Source: an uncultured Lachnospiraceae bacterium
GTDB lineage: Bacteria > Bacillota > Clostridia > Lachnospirales > Lachnospiraceae
Length of the DNA stretch: 9,124 nucleotides
Direction of reading: 5' to 3'
NCBI GenBank assembly: GCA_910578825.1
Contig: CAJTSB010000052.1
Span: 5,924 to 15,047 of the forward strand
Part shown: positions 1-7,605 of the stretch, piece after piece
Position numbering within the stretch: position 1 is the first letter of the stretch
How the letters are laid out: each line of letters begins with the position of its first letter
Made by a program: the position numbers and the translations under genes
The notes under the pieces: generated by a model
Told to the model about the DNA's origin: nothing
Database searches by the model: none
The model's input: only the letters and a program-made list of their open reading frames with translations

Positions 1-11
1 GTCAGAAAAAT

Positions 12-20
12 TGATATAAT
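12..20 (+). promoter_or_regulatory. Extended -10 promoter for the GH127 gene
   Basis: TGA followed by TATAAT (TATAAT at 15-20) is a perfect extended -10 element (TGn-TATAAT). Transcription would start near 26-28, giving a leader of about 30 bases before the ATG at 58. The -35 hexamer would fall before the window start, so it cannot be checked. The gene's Shine-Dalgarno, AAGGAGG at 44-50, lies 7 bases before the ATG. Confidence 0.5.
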
Positions 21-57
21 AAAGTATCATTATGAAAAAGAAAAAGGAGGAAAAAGG

Positions 58-3000
58 ATGAAACGAAGATTATTAGCTATGGTATTGAGCCTGGCTATGG
101 TATTCACGATGCTTCCGGCAATGTCCTTGCAGGCGGCGGCAGGTGATCTTGAGCTGGCTGATACACCGGTGGCGGAAGGAAATCTTGCGCGTAGCGCTAC
201 AGCTTCGGCGCCGCGTGAAAATACGCCGGTGAAAAACGTCAATGATGGAACACTGGCTACAGGGAATGCCAGTACCAGCTGGAACAGTTGGAATGCGGCG
301 GAATCTGCATATCCATTGCCGGTTACACTCACATGGAGCCAACCGCAGACGGTAGCATCCATGCGTGTGATGTGGTGGTCTGATGGCGGTGGTGTTGTAT
401 GGCCCTCAAATGCAAAAGTACAGTATCAGGATAATGGAGATTGGAAGGATATTACGGATGCAGGCACTGAACATGGAGGATATAACGGTGCCAATGGAGT
501 CTGGAATATTGTCAACTTTGAAAATCCGGTGACGACAACGGCGATACGTATGCTGGTAGGCCGTAATGTTCAGGGAGTCTCTGGAATCGGCATCAGTGAA
601 TGGGAAGTATATGGAAAGAGGATTAAAGAGCAGATAAAAAATGCGGTAATCAGTGGCAGCAGTAAGCTGCTAACAGGAGACAGACAGACATACGATGGAC
701 GTACGATACCGGAAACTCTCGCAGAAGCTGCAACTTATCAATGGTCGGTTGCCCCTGCGGATGTAGCAGCGATTGAAGGAGATGCGAATAAAAGCAGCGT
801 TACCTTAAAGGGACTGAAAGAGGGTCAGGCTACGCTGAAACTCAAAGCTACATACGAAGGTGAAAGCAAAGAGACAGAATTCGCAATTCGGGTGCGTTCG
901 GAGGAAGTTAAGAGTATAGATCTCTATAAGACATCTACGGCAGCCGGTGTCGCACCGATTTTGCCGGATTCTGTAGTGGCAAATGGTCTGGAGTTCGACG
1001 ATCCGACACCGTCTCTGAAGAGTCAGACAAAGCCGGCGTTTGATTTTGCCGAAGAATTCAATTCACGTTTGATTCCGGTGACATGGGAGACTGTGGACCC
1101 GGCAAAATATGCAAAAGGCCAGGAAGGAAAATCATTTACGGTCAAAGGAACCGCTGCTTATGGCTACAAAGAATACGTGGCAACCGCGGTAGTGACTGTG
1201 AAGGATGCGGTTGTTTCTGCAGAAAGTAACAGCAGCGTTACCTTTGAAAACGTACAGTTGAATGATGTTTTCTGGGCGCCGAAGCAGGAAGTGAATGCGA
1301 AGGCTTCCCTGAAAAAGGCAATTGAAGAGATTGAAAAGGCATCCGGCGGAGAGCCGAACTATGATAATGCCATCAAGAAATTAAATGGCGAAAAGGACTA
1401 TGATGCGTTTAATGGATATGTATTCCAGGACTCTGATATTTATAAGAGTATTGAAGCGATTTCCTATACGCTTTCTGCAACCCAGAATGAGACAGATGAA
1501 GAGATGGTTGCAACCAGGAAGTTTTTAGAAGATAAGCTTGAAAGCTGGATTCAGAAGATTGAGAAAGTACAGTATGCAGATGGTTATATTGATACCTTCT
1601 TTACCTTACGCAGCCAGAGTTCCAGCGGAGGCGGTTCCGCGGGTACACATCGCTGGCTGAGTCTTTGGAACCATGAGATGTACAATGCAGGTCATTTCTT
1701 GGAGGGCGTGGTTGCCTACACCCGTTACCGTGAAGGTATCGGGAAACCGGATTACAGGCTTTATGTAGCCGGAAAACGGTTCGCAGAACATATTGTTGCG
1801 ACATTTGGTCCGGCGGGAACCAGACATGAAGTTCCCGGACATGAGGAAATTGAGCTTGCATTGGTAAAATTTGCCAAGCTGGCAGAAGAATATGAAGGCA
1901 AAGGAGCCGGACAGGATTATTATGACACGGTTAAGATATTGATTGACAGGCGTGGTGAAGACAGCAGCCTGCGAGAAAGCGGTTATAAAGGAGACGAATA
2001 TTCACAGGATAGAAAACCGTTTAAAAATGAGACAAATGCCGTTGGACATTCTGTACGCGCAGGATATTTTTATACAGGTGTCACGGATATTGCAACCATG
2101 CTGCCGAATGGAAACGCAGACAGGGATGACTATCTGAACAGTCTGGATACTATCTGGGAGTCCGTAACAGCAAAGAAGACTTATATTACCGGTGCGGTTG
2201 GAGCGGCCACCGCTACTAGTTCATCGGAAGGATTCGGTGCAGACTACGATTTGCCGCCGGCACAGTCCTATGCGGAAATTTGTGCGGCGATAGCAGTTGC
2301 AAACTGGAACCAGAGAATGAATCTGTTGCATGAAGATGGAAAATATGCAGACATGATAGAGACAAACCTCTACAACTCCATTCTGGTAGGAACAAACCTG
2401 GATGGAAACCGTTTCTATTACAGCACATTGTTACAGGTAAGTAATGGGAATAAACGTTCTGAGTGGTTTGGATGCGCATGCTGCCCGCCGAACCTGATGC
2501 GTACAATTGCAGCAGCCAGCGGTTATATGTACACGGTACATAAGGATGACGTGTTTGTTAATATGTACGCCGGAAGCGATGGTAAGGTCAACGTAGGCGG
2601 TACACAGGTTGCATTGAAACAGGAGACGCAATACCCATGGGACGGAAACGTGGTTATGACGGTGAATCCGGAAACAGCAAAGAAGTTTACGATGAAAATC
2701 CGTGTCCCGGGCTGGGTAAACGAGCAGGAGAATAAGACCGTAACCGTTAAGGTGAATAATCAGGCGGTTACAGCTACGCCGGAAAAGGGCTACATTGCAA
2801 TCGACAGAACATGGAATAAGAATGACAAAGTAGAAATCAATATACCGATGGAAATCCGCCTGACAGATGCAGACCCGAATATTGTGGCTACGCAGGGCAG
2901 GATTGCGATTCAGAGAGGTCCGATTGTATATTGTATGGAGAAAGCTGGAAATGCACAGCTCAACCCGGAAATTTCAGATTTTAACCCGCTGAACTTTGTG

Positions 3001-5907
3001 ATTCCGAGAGACGCGCAGCTGACAGCAACTTATAATGAAGATCTGTTGAATGGCGTTGTGGAGATTACGGGTAATGTAAAATATCAAAGCGGCAGCAATC
3101 AGATTGATGCTAAATTGCAGGCAATTCCGTACTACGCATGGAATAACCGCGGGGATGATGCGGAATTTGTAGCAGGACAGGAGAATCCGAAGAACAGTTC
3201 TTCTAAGATGTTGATTTGGACAAATGCGGCCAATGCAAGTTCCAGCGGAGGAACGGATGTTTCGCCAGATGATGGGGAACCGGAGATACCGGTTGTTCCG
3301 ATTCCGCAGCTTCGCGGATATGCAACGCCTTCCGTAAACTTTGTTGGATGGAATGAAGGCGCTTCCAACTTTGCAGATGATGAGCTGGGAACGATCTGGA
3401 ATGGACACAGTGATCCGAACCTTAATAACCGTCCTCAGTGGATGATGTATAATTTTGGCGATAAGAAAGCAACGATTAATGGTTCTACGATAAGATTTAA
3501 AGATGATGGCGGCGTTGTGACTCCTACTTCTATTAAGATTGAGTATTTGAAGAGCGGCACGGTAGAGAATGGAGAGTGGGAAGAGGTTACCAAAATAGGC
3601 ACATGGACCTGTGAAAATGCCGGCAGTTTGGACGCGAGCAAGGAAGGAAGTTATGAATTTGAACTGGTTACCACATCTGCGATTCGTGTTACGATGGAAC
3701 ATGCGGAAAGAAACGGTACAAAGATGCCGGTTGCAGTTTTTGACTGGAAAGTGATTGGCGATATTAAAGCAACCGATGCGCAGAAGACAGAATTGTCCGG
3801 TAAGGTAACAGACATAGACGCAGCCGTAAAGAAACTGAACCAGAGCGACTATACGACCGAAAGTTGGGATGCGTTGCAGACAGCGCTTGCAGCAGCAAAA
3901 GCAGCTGTAGAAGATGCAAATGTCGGCGTGATTGCGCTGACAGAGGCTGAGAAGGAATTGTTAGTTGCAAATGCAAAACTGGATAAGAAAGCCGATGCAG
4001 CAGTGGTGGCGACTTTGCAGAATATGGTCACAAAATACGAAACCGATAAGGAATTGTATTCAACTGCAAGCTGGGCAGAATTTGAAAAAACGCTGGAGGA
4101 GGCAAAGAAAGTCTTAGAAGAAAATTCCGGAAAGGCAGCAATCAATGCCGCAAGAAAGAAACTGGCTGCAGCAGCGGAAGGTCTGGATAAGAAAGCAACA
4201 ACGGCTCAGATCAATGATCTGAAAGCAATTGTGGCCCAATACACGGAGAGCGAATACACAGCGGCAAGCTGGGCAAAGGTACAAGCGGCATATACGCAGG
4301 CAAATACAGTTGCAAACAGCACAGAGCCGGGTGAAGAAGCGGTAGCGGCTGCACAGAGCGCGCTGGAGAGCGTTATTTCGAAACTGGATAAGAAAGCGGC
4401 GGCAGCAGCAGTCAATGACTTGAAGACAGAGGTGGCAAAATATACAGAAAGTGAATATACGGCAGAAAGCTGGAAACGTTTTGCATATACACTGGCAGAA
4501 GTTAAGGCAGTTTCAGAAAGTACAGATCCGGGAGCAAATCAGATAGCGGCAGCGAAAATATCTCTGGATACGGCAAAGGATAAGCTGGAGAAGAAAGCAA
4601 GCCAGACAGCAGTTTCCGCGTTGACAACCAGTGTAGAAAATGTTCTGGCATCTGTCAAAGAGGAAGAATATACAAAGGAAAGCTGGACAGATTTCACCCG
4701 GGTACTGAATGACATCAAGCAGTCAGCAGCAGATGCGAGCCAGTCTCAGATTGAGGCATTGAACACTGCTCTGAATAATGCAAAAGATGCTTTGAAGAAA
4801 AAGGCAACGGCGGCTGAAGTAGAGGCCTTTAAAAACAGCCTTGCAACGTATAAGGCATACAAGGAGAACGATTATCTGCCGGCAGGCTATGCGGCGTTAG
4901 CCAGCGTGCTGAAGAGGGCGGATGAAGTTGCAGCAGATGCGAGCACGAGCACCATAGAAGCCACAAATAAATTGTTGGCGGATGCTGCTAAGAAACTTGT
5001 TACCGTAGCATCTTACAACAACCTGAAAGCGGCGGTTGACAGGGAAGGAACTTACGATAAGAATCAGTATACGGCAGAAGTATGGAATGCATATAAGACA
5101 GCGCTTGAAAACGCGCAGAAGGTCTTAAATGCCAAAGACATAACACAGGCAGAGGTGGATGCCGCATCGACGGCACTTGCCGAAGCAGAACGTAAACTGC
5201 AAAAGAATGGCGGAGCAACCGAAGAAGTAAATAAAACTGCTTTAAATGCCTCTATCGCGGTAGCAAAGGCGAAGAGACAGGCGGCTTATACACCGGGAAG
5301 CTGGGCGAAGATGCAGACAGCGCTGCGGGCCGCACAGACAGTTGCAGCCAACAAAGCGGCAACACAGGCGCAGGTAAATAAGGCGAAGGCAGATCTGGAC
5401 AATGCGGTAAGAGCGCTTGTGGCTTACACTACAACAAAGAAAAAAGCAACCATTGGTTTGAAGGAGAGCTTTTCCGTAAATAGCAATGGCAGCATTTATA
5501 CGACATCCAAGTCCAGTGTTGTTAAGATAACAAATGCAAAGACGGGTCAGGTAAAAGGACTCAAGACCGGTAAAGCAGTTGTCAAAGCAACGAATAATAC
5601 AACCGGAAAGATAACAGAGTACACGATTACCGTTAAGAAAGCGCCGAAGAAGATTTCCAAGGTTACTTTGAATAAGAAAGCAATTAAGAATAAGAAAGCA
5701 ACCTTAAAGAAAGGCAAATCTGCAACCCTGAAGGTAACGTTGCCAAAGGGAACGGCAAGCAATAAGATTACGTACACTTCCTCTAAGAAGAAGATTGCTA
5801 CGGTAGATACCAAAGGTAAGATTAAGGCGAAGAAGAAAGGAAAGACAACTATCACGGTTAAGACCTTCAACAAGAAGAAAATGACATTCACACTTACCGT
5901 AAAATAA
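58..5907 (+). CDS. Secreted multidomain GH127 beta-L-arabinofuranosidase-family enzyme
   Basis: Very large exported glycoside hydrolase (1949 aa). Residues 1-28 are a signal peptide (KRR, hydrophobic core, cleavage near QAAA). Then come an F5/8 type C/CBM32-like domain (~38-187), an Ig-like domain (~190-282), a Big_4 Ig-like domain (~285-383, with the APILP start), the GH127 catalytic module with its beta-sandwich (~394-1060), a second F5/8-like domain (~1085-1236), eight FIVAR repeats (~1238-1790) and two Big_2-like domains (~1791-1949). Aligning by eye to Bifidobacterium HypBA1, the active site is intact: E724 fits the acid/base, E740 and C742 (AEICAA) plus C808 and C809 (CACCPPN) fit the zinc ligands, and C808 fits the nucleophile. 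Known members release L-arabinofuranose from beta-1,2-arabinosides of plant hydroxyproline-rich glycoproteins, but GH127 also holds other activities, so the substrate is inferred. No LPXTG, SLH or C-terminal membrane segment is present. Monocistronic: a terminator follows the stop directly. The start is set by AAGGAGG 7 bases upstream. Confidence 0.93.
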   Translation: MKRRLLAMVLSLAMVFTMLPAMSLQAAAGDLELADTPVAEGNLARSATASAPRENTPVKNVNDGTLATGNASTSWNSWNAAESAYPLPVTLTWSQPQTVASMRVMWWSDGGGVVWPSNAKVQYQDNGDWKDITDAGTEHGGYNGANGVWNIVNFENPVTTTAIRMLVGRNVQGVSGIGISEWEVYGKRIKEQIKNAVISGSSKLLTGDRQTYDGRTIPETLAEAATYQWSVAPADVAAIEGDANKSSVTLKGLKEGQATLKLKATYEGESKETEFAIRVRSEEVKSIDLYKTSTAAGVAPILPDSVVANGLEFDDPTPSLKSQTKPAFDFAEEFNSRLIPVTWETVDPAKYAKGQEGKSFTVKGTAAYGYKEYVATAVVTVKDAVVSAESNSSVTFENVQLNDVFWAPKQEVNAKASLKKAIEEIEKASGGEPNYDNAIKKLNGEKDYDAFNGYVFQDSDIYKSIEAISYTLSATQNETDEEMVATRKFLEDKLESWIQKIEKVQYADGYIDTFFTLRSQSSSGGGSAGTHRWLSLWNHEMYNAGHFLEGVVAYTRYREGIGKPDYRLYVAGKRFAEHIVATFGPAGTRHEVPGHEEIELALVKFAKLAEEYEGKGAGQDYYDTVKILIDRRGEDSSLRESGYKGDEYSQDRKPFKNETNAVGHSVRAGYFYTGVTDIATMLPNGNADRDDYLNSLDTIWESVTAKKTYITGAVGAATATSSSEGFGADYDLPPAQSYAEICAAIAVANWNQRMNLLHEDGKYADMIETNLYNSILVGTNLDGNRFYYSTLLQVSNGNKRSEWFGCACCPPNLMRTIAAASGYMYTVHKDDVFVNMYAGSDGKVNVGGTQVALKQETQYPWDGNVVMTVNPETAKKFTMKIRVPGWVNEQENKTVTVKVNNQAVTATPEKGYIAIDRTWNKNDKVEINIPMEIRLTDADPNIVATQGRIAIQRGPIVYCMEKAGNAQLNPEISDFNPLNFVIPRDAQLTATYNEDLLNGVVEITGNVKYQSGSNQIDAKLQAIPYYAWNNRGDDAEFVAGQENPKNSSSKMLIWTNAANASSSGGTDVSPDDGEPEIPVVPIPQLRGYATPSVNFVGWNEGASNFADDELGTIWNGHSDPNLNNRPQWMMYNFGDKKATINGSTIRFKDDGGVVTPTSIKIEYLKSGTVENGEWEEVTKIGTWTCENAGSLDASKEGSYEFELVTTSAIRVTMEHAERNGTKMPVAVFDWKVIGDIKATDAQKTELSGKVTDIDAAVKKLNQSDYTTESWDALQTALAAAKAAVEDANVGVIALTEAEKELLVANAKLDKKADAAVVATLQNMVTKYETDKELYSTASWAEFEKTLEEAKKVLEENSGKAAINAARKKLAAAAEGLDKKATTAQINDLKAIVAQYTESEYTAASWAKVQAAYTQANTVANSTEPGEEAVAAAQSALESVISKLDKKAAAAAVNDLKTEVAKYTESEYTAESWKRFAYTLAEVKAVSESTDPGANQIAAAKISLDTAKDKLEKKASQTAVSALTTSVENVLASVKEEEYTKESWTDFTRVLNDIKQSAADASQSQIEALNTALNNAKDALKKKATAAEVEAFKNSLATYKAYKENDYLPAGYAALASVLKRADEVAADASTSTIEATNKLLADAAKKLVTVASYNNLKAAVDREGTYDKNQYTAEVWNAYKTALENAQKVLNAKDITQAEVDAASTALAEAERKLQKNGGATEEVNKTALNASIAVAKAKRQAAYTPGSWAKMQTALRAAQTVAANKAATQAQVNKAKADLDNAVRALVAYTTTKKKATIGLKESFSVNSNGSIYTTSKSSVVKITNAKTGQVKGLKTGKAVVKATNNTTGKITEYTITVKKAPKKISKVTLNKKAIKNKKATLKKGKSATLKVTLPKGTASNKITYTSSKKKIATVDTKGKIKAKKKGKTTITVKTFNKKKMTFTLTVK
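3769..5427 (+). repeat. Eight tandem FIVAR-domain repeats within the GH127 protein
   Basis: Eight ~65-73-residue alpha-helical units (protein residues ~1238-1790) share a core of Tyr, variable residues, then Ser-Trp, and most end in L-x-K-K-A. The core starts at Y1265, Y1334, Y1400, Y1467, Y1538, Y1606, Y1671 and Y1744. Unit 6 has Tyr (Y1611) in place of the core Trp. FIVAR domains are common stalk or sugar-binding modules in surface proteins of Gram-positive bacteria. Here they probably hold the catalytic module away from the lysine-rich C-terminal domain. Adjacent units are similar as protein but differ in codons, so this is an old repeat and not a recent tandem duplication. Confidence 0.85.
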
Positions 5908-5922
5908 AAAGGCATAAACATG

Positions 5923-5968
5923 AACTGCCGCATCGACCGGGAAACCGGTCTGATGCGGCAGTTTTGTT
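5923..5968 (+). terminator. Intrinsic terminator of the GH127 gene
   Basis: The arms CTGCCGCATC-GACCGG (5925-5940) and CCGGTC-T-GATGCGGCAG (5945-5961) pair over 16 bp with one bulged base around a GAAA tetraloop. TTTTGTT follows. It begins 15 bases after the stop codon. The arm is G+C-rich and the U-tract is interrupted by one G. The 3' edge overlaps the first bases of the palindrome that starts at 5966. Confidence 0.9.
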
Positions 5969-6027
5969 ATCTTATAGGAAATACCTTGTCATGCTAAAGC
6001 ATGAAAGTATCTTTCCTATAAGATAAC
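5966..6027. repeat. 62-base imperfect palindrome (long hairpin)
   Basis: The outer arms 5966-5981 and 6012-6027 are a perfect 16-bp inverted repeat (GTTATCTTATAGGAAA and its complement). The inner arms TCATGCT (5989-5995) and AGCATGA (5998-6004) add 7 bp around an AA loop. The bases between pair only partly (TAC with GTA, TT with AA). It follows the terminator directly and opens a chain of smaller hairpins. Its form resembles dispersed palindromic intergenic elements, but only one copy is in this window, so its repeat status is an inference. Confidence 0.7.
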
Positions 6028-6038
6028 AAACAAATATG

Positions 6039-6147
6039 CGCACTCGTGCGAAAGGTATTATGTCGCTGAAGCGACCGCACTCGGCGCGTCAAAGCGTGCA
6101 ATCTCCTCATGAATGAGGGACAGGAAAGTTGATGCGGGCTTGCCCGC
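6039..6147. other. Chain of five short-stem hairpins, no gene
   Basis: Five compact inverted repeats follow each other within 109 bases: CGCAC/GTGCG (6039-6050), GTCGCT/AGCGAC (6062-6075), GCGCG/GCGTGC with one G-T pair (6084-6099), CCTCAT/ATGAGG (6105-6118), and GCGGGC/GCCCGC (6134-6147). Stems are 5-6 bp with loops of 2-5 bases, and the second and fourth both close on a TGAA tetraloop when drawn one pair shorter. The last is followed by TTTGTT and could weakly terminate transcription. No start with a ribosome binding site or convincing protein is present. It probably forms one structured element with the palindrome just upstream. Confidence 0.6.
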
Positions 6148-6229
6148 TTTGTTCCAGACAACCCAAAAGTAAAAGGAATTATAAAAGGAAGTGAGAAGAA
6201 TTTATCAAAGGAATGAGTTTCCATAAAAT

Positions 6230-6266
6230 CCGCCATACTAACAGAAAGGCAGGTGACGCAAAGCGG
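6230..6266 (+). promoter_or_regulatory. Possible partial c-di-GMP-I (GEMM) riboswitch-like motif
   Basis: GGTGACGCAAAGC at 6252-6264 contains the near-invariant GACGCAAAGC of the class I c-di-GMP riboswitch. CCGC (6230-6233) can pair with GCGG (6263-6266), as in the helix that encloses this junction strand in the known fold, and CATACT with an AGAAA loop sits where the inner hairpin should be. However, the inner hairpin pairs poorly (AAC faces GGC), and the second half of the aptamer (GGTCTA-type strand, tetraloop receptor helix) is not recognisable before the start codon at 6301. It is either a decayed or divergent copy, or chance. Confidence 0.27.
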
Positions 6267-6300
6267 CGCGTGCCAATACAATTGAGGAGGAGAATCAGGC

Positions 6301-7470
6301 ATGAAAGAAAAGCTGGTTATTCAGCACGGGTGGATTCACGATGCAATTCATCGGGAACCGTATGTGGCGGATATTTTGGTGGAGGACGGGAAAATTACAG
6401 AAATTGCTCCGGTGTTAAAGAGCAGAAACATCAAACGGGCAAGAACCCTGGACGCTGCAGGAGCGCAGGTTTACCCCGGATTTGTGGAGGCGCATTGTCA
6501 TCTGGGGCTGGATGGGTACGGCGTTGGATTTGAAGGAGCGGATTACAATGAAGTGACAAACGCACTGACGCCGCAGTTATCAGCGATAGACGGGATTAAT
6601 CCACAGGATGAAAGTCTTCGCCTTGCCGTGGAAGGAGGCGTTACCTGTGTAGCGGCAGGTCCGGGCAGCTCCAACGTTCTTGGCGGTACATTTGCGGCTT
6701 TCAAGACGGCTGGAAAACGAATAGACGATATGGTGATTAAAGACAAAATTGCCATGAAATGTGCATTTGGTGAGAATCCCAAGGCATGCTATAAGGACAA
6801 AGATAATTATTCCCGCATGAGTACAGCGTCAAAGTTGCGGGTTATTTTGCGGCAGACGCAGGATTATCTGGCAAGGAAACAGGCGGCGGGAGATGACATA
6901 TTGAAATGTCCGCCTTTTGATGCAAGGCTGGAGGCTCTGATTCCAGTTATCGAGGGGTTGCTTCCTCTGAAGGCGCATGTCCATCAGGCAAATGATATTT
7001 ATACGGCCATTCGGATTGCAAAGGAATTTCATCTCAGGCTTGCTCTTGATCACTGTACGGATGGTTCGCTGATTGCGGATGATCTGGCAAGGGAGGGATA
7101 TCCGGTGGCGGTAGGACCTACCTTGGGGCATGCAACAAAATTTGAGTTGAAAAATAAGAGCTTTGAGACACCAGGAGACCTTGCCCGGGCAGGATGCCAG
7201 GTGTCGATTATCACAGATTCGCCGGTGATTCCCCAGCAGTATCTGGCATTGTGCGCCGGACTTGCGGTAAAATCCGGTATGGATGAGTTTGACGCCCTGC
7301 AGGCGATTACCATCAATGCAGCACGCCATATCGGGGTTGAGGAGCGGGTGGGTTCCCTGGAAGTCGGCAAGGATGCAGATATTGTGATAGCATCGGGCAA
7401 TCCCATGGTGTCAGACACAAAAATTGAGTATGTCATCATCAATGGAAAGACGGTGTATTTCAATGCCTGA
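6301..7470 (+). CDS. Metal-dependent amidohydrolase (imidazolonepropionase-like family)
   Basis: A 389-residue cytosolic enzyme of the amidohydrolase superfamily: a beta-sandwich made from both ends (residues ~3-58 and ~345-389) around a TIM barrel that binds metal. Visible ligands are H65-x-H67 (FVEAHCH), H226 and H228 (KAHVH), H251 (LDHC) and D306 (ITDSP). The GENPK signature at 157-161 is typical of the subgroup related to imidazolonepropionase. The C-terminal VGSLEVGKDADIVI (349-362) is the standard superfamily closing strand. There is no signal peptide. The superfamily hydrolyses C-N bonds in cyclic amides, dipeptides, ureas or deaminates bases; nothing here fixes the substrate. It is not a clear HutI, dihydroorotase or N-acetylglucosamine-6-phosphate deacetylase. 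GAGGAGG at 6284-6290, 10 bases upstream, supports this ATG. It stands alone, with a long leader before it and a terminator after it. Confidence 0.9.
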   Translation: MKEKLVIQHGWIHDAIHREPYVADILVEDGKITEIAPVLKSRNIKRARTLDAAGAQVYPGFVEAHCHLGLDGYGVGFEGADYNEVTNALTPQLSAIDGINPQDESLRLAVEGGVTCVAAGPGSSNVLGGTFAAFKTAGKRIDDMVIKDKIAMKCAFGENPKACYKDKDNYSRMSTASKLRVILRQTQDYLARKQAAGDDILKCPPFDARLEALIPVIEGLLPLKAHVHQANDIYTAIRIAKEFHLRLALDHCTDGSLIADDLAREGYPVAVGPTLGHATKFELKNKSFETPGDLARAGCQVSIITDSPVIPQQYLALCAGLAVKSGMDEFDALQAITINAARHIGVEERVGSLEVGKDADIVIASGNPMVSDTKIEYVIINGKTVYFNA

Positions 7471-7481
7471 TAAACGGAAGG

Positions 7482-7509
7482 AAAGCGCTGCCATGCGGCA
7501 ACGCTTTTT
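7482..7509 (+). terminator. Intrinsic terminator of the amidohydrolase gene
   Basis: AAAGCGCTGCC (7482-7492) pairs with GGCAACGCTTT (7497-7507) with one C-A mismatch around an ATGC loop. The 3' arm runs into TTTTT (7505-7509), and an AAA on the 5' side pairs with its first T bases. It lies 12 bases after the stop codon. Confidence 0.88.
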
Positions 7510-7539
7510 GGGGGAGTAAATTTATGAAATGTTTCATGG

Positions 7540-7565
7540 GGTGCCACATCTTGGGCGGTGGCACC
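7540..7565. repeat. Inverted repeat GGTGCCAC/GTGGCACC
   Basis: A perfect 8-bp G+C-rich stem (7540-7547 and 7558-7565) encloses a 10-base loop. No T-tract follows, so it is not an intrinsic terminator. It could be a protein-binding site or part of a decayed mobile element. The sequence after it, CAACTTCAT (7565-7573), recurs at 7656-7664. Confidence 0.5.
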
Positions 7566-7584
7566 AACTTCATATATGTAAAAC

Positions 7585-7605
7585 AACTTTATATAGTATA
7601 AAGTT
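7585..7605. repeat. Inverted repeat AACTTTAT/ATAAAGTT
   Basis: Perfect 8-bp arms (7585-7592, 7598-7605) are separated by 5 bases. The 21-base dyad is of operator size and AT-rich. It is 214 bases upstream of the hydE -35 box, which is far for a simple repressor site, so a role in hydE control is not supported by position. Confidence 0.4.

Noticed and set aside
32..61. Nine-codon Lys/Glu-rich upstream frame whose TGA overlaps the GH127 start (ATGA)
   Set aside because: It has no Shine-Dalgarno of its own, and its codons are simply the purine-rich ribosome binding region of the real gene. The overlap is a likely by-product.
2974..3702. A 242-codon open frame on the - strand
   Set aside because: It lies wholly inside the GH127 gene, antisense to its beta-sandwich and second F5/8-like domain. 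It has no ribosome binding site or recognisable domain, and its composition is that of a complement shadow.
6213..6533. 106-codon + strand frame overlapping the amidohydrolase start
   Set aside because: It is in another frame of the leader and of the amidohydrolase 5' end, and resembles no protein. The frame at 6301 carries clear family motifs and a better ribosome binding site.
7540..7573. T-box-like TGGCACC stretch
   Set aside because: It lacks a specifier loop, the full T-box antiterminator consensus, a following terminator, and any tRNA synthetase or amino-acid gene downstream.
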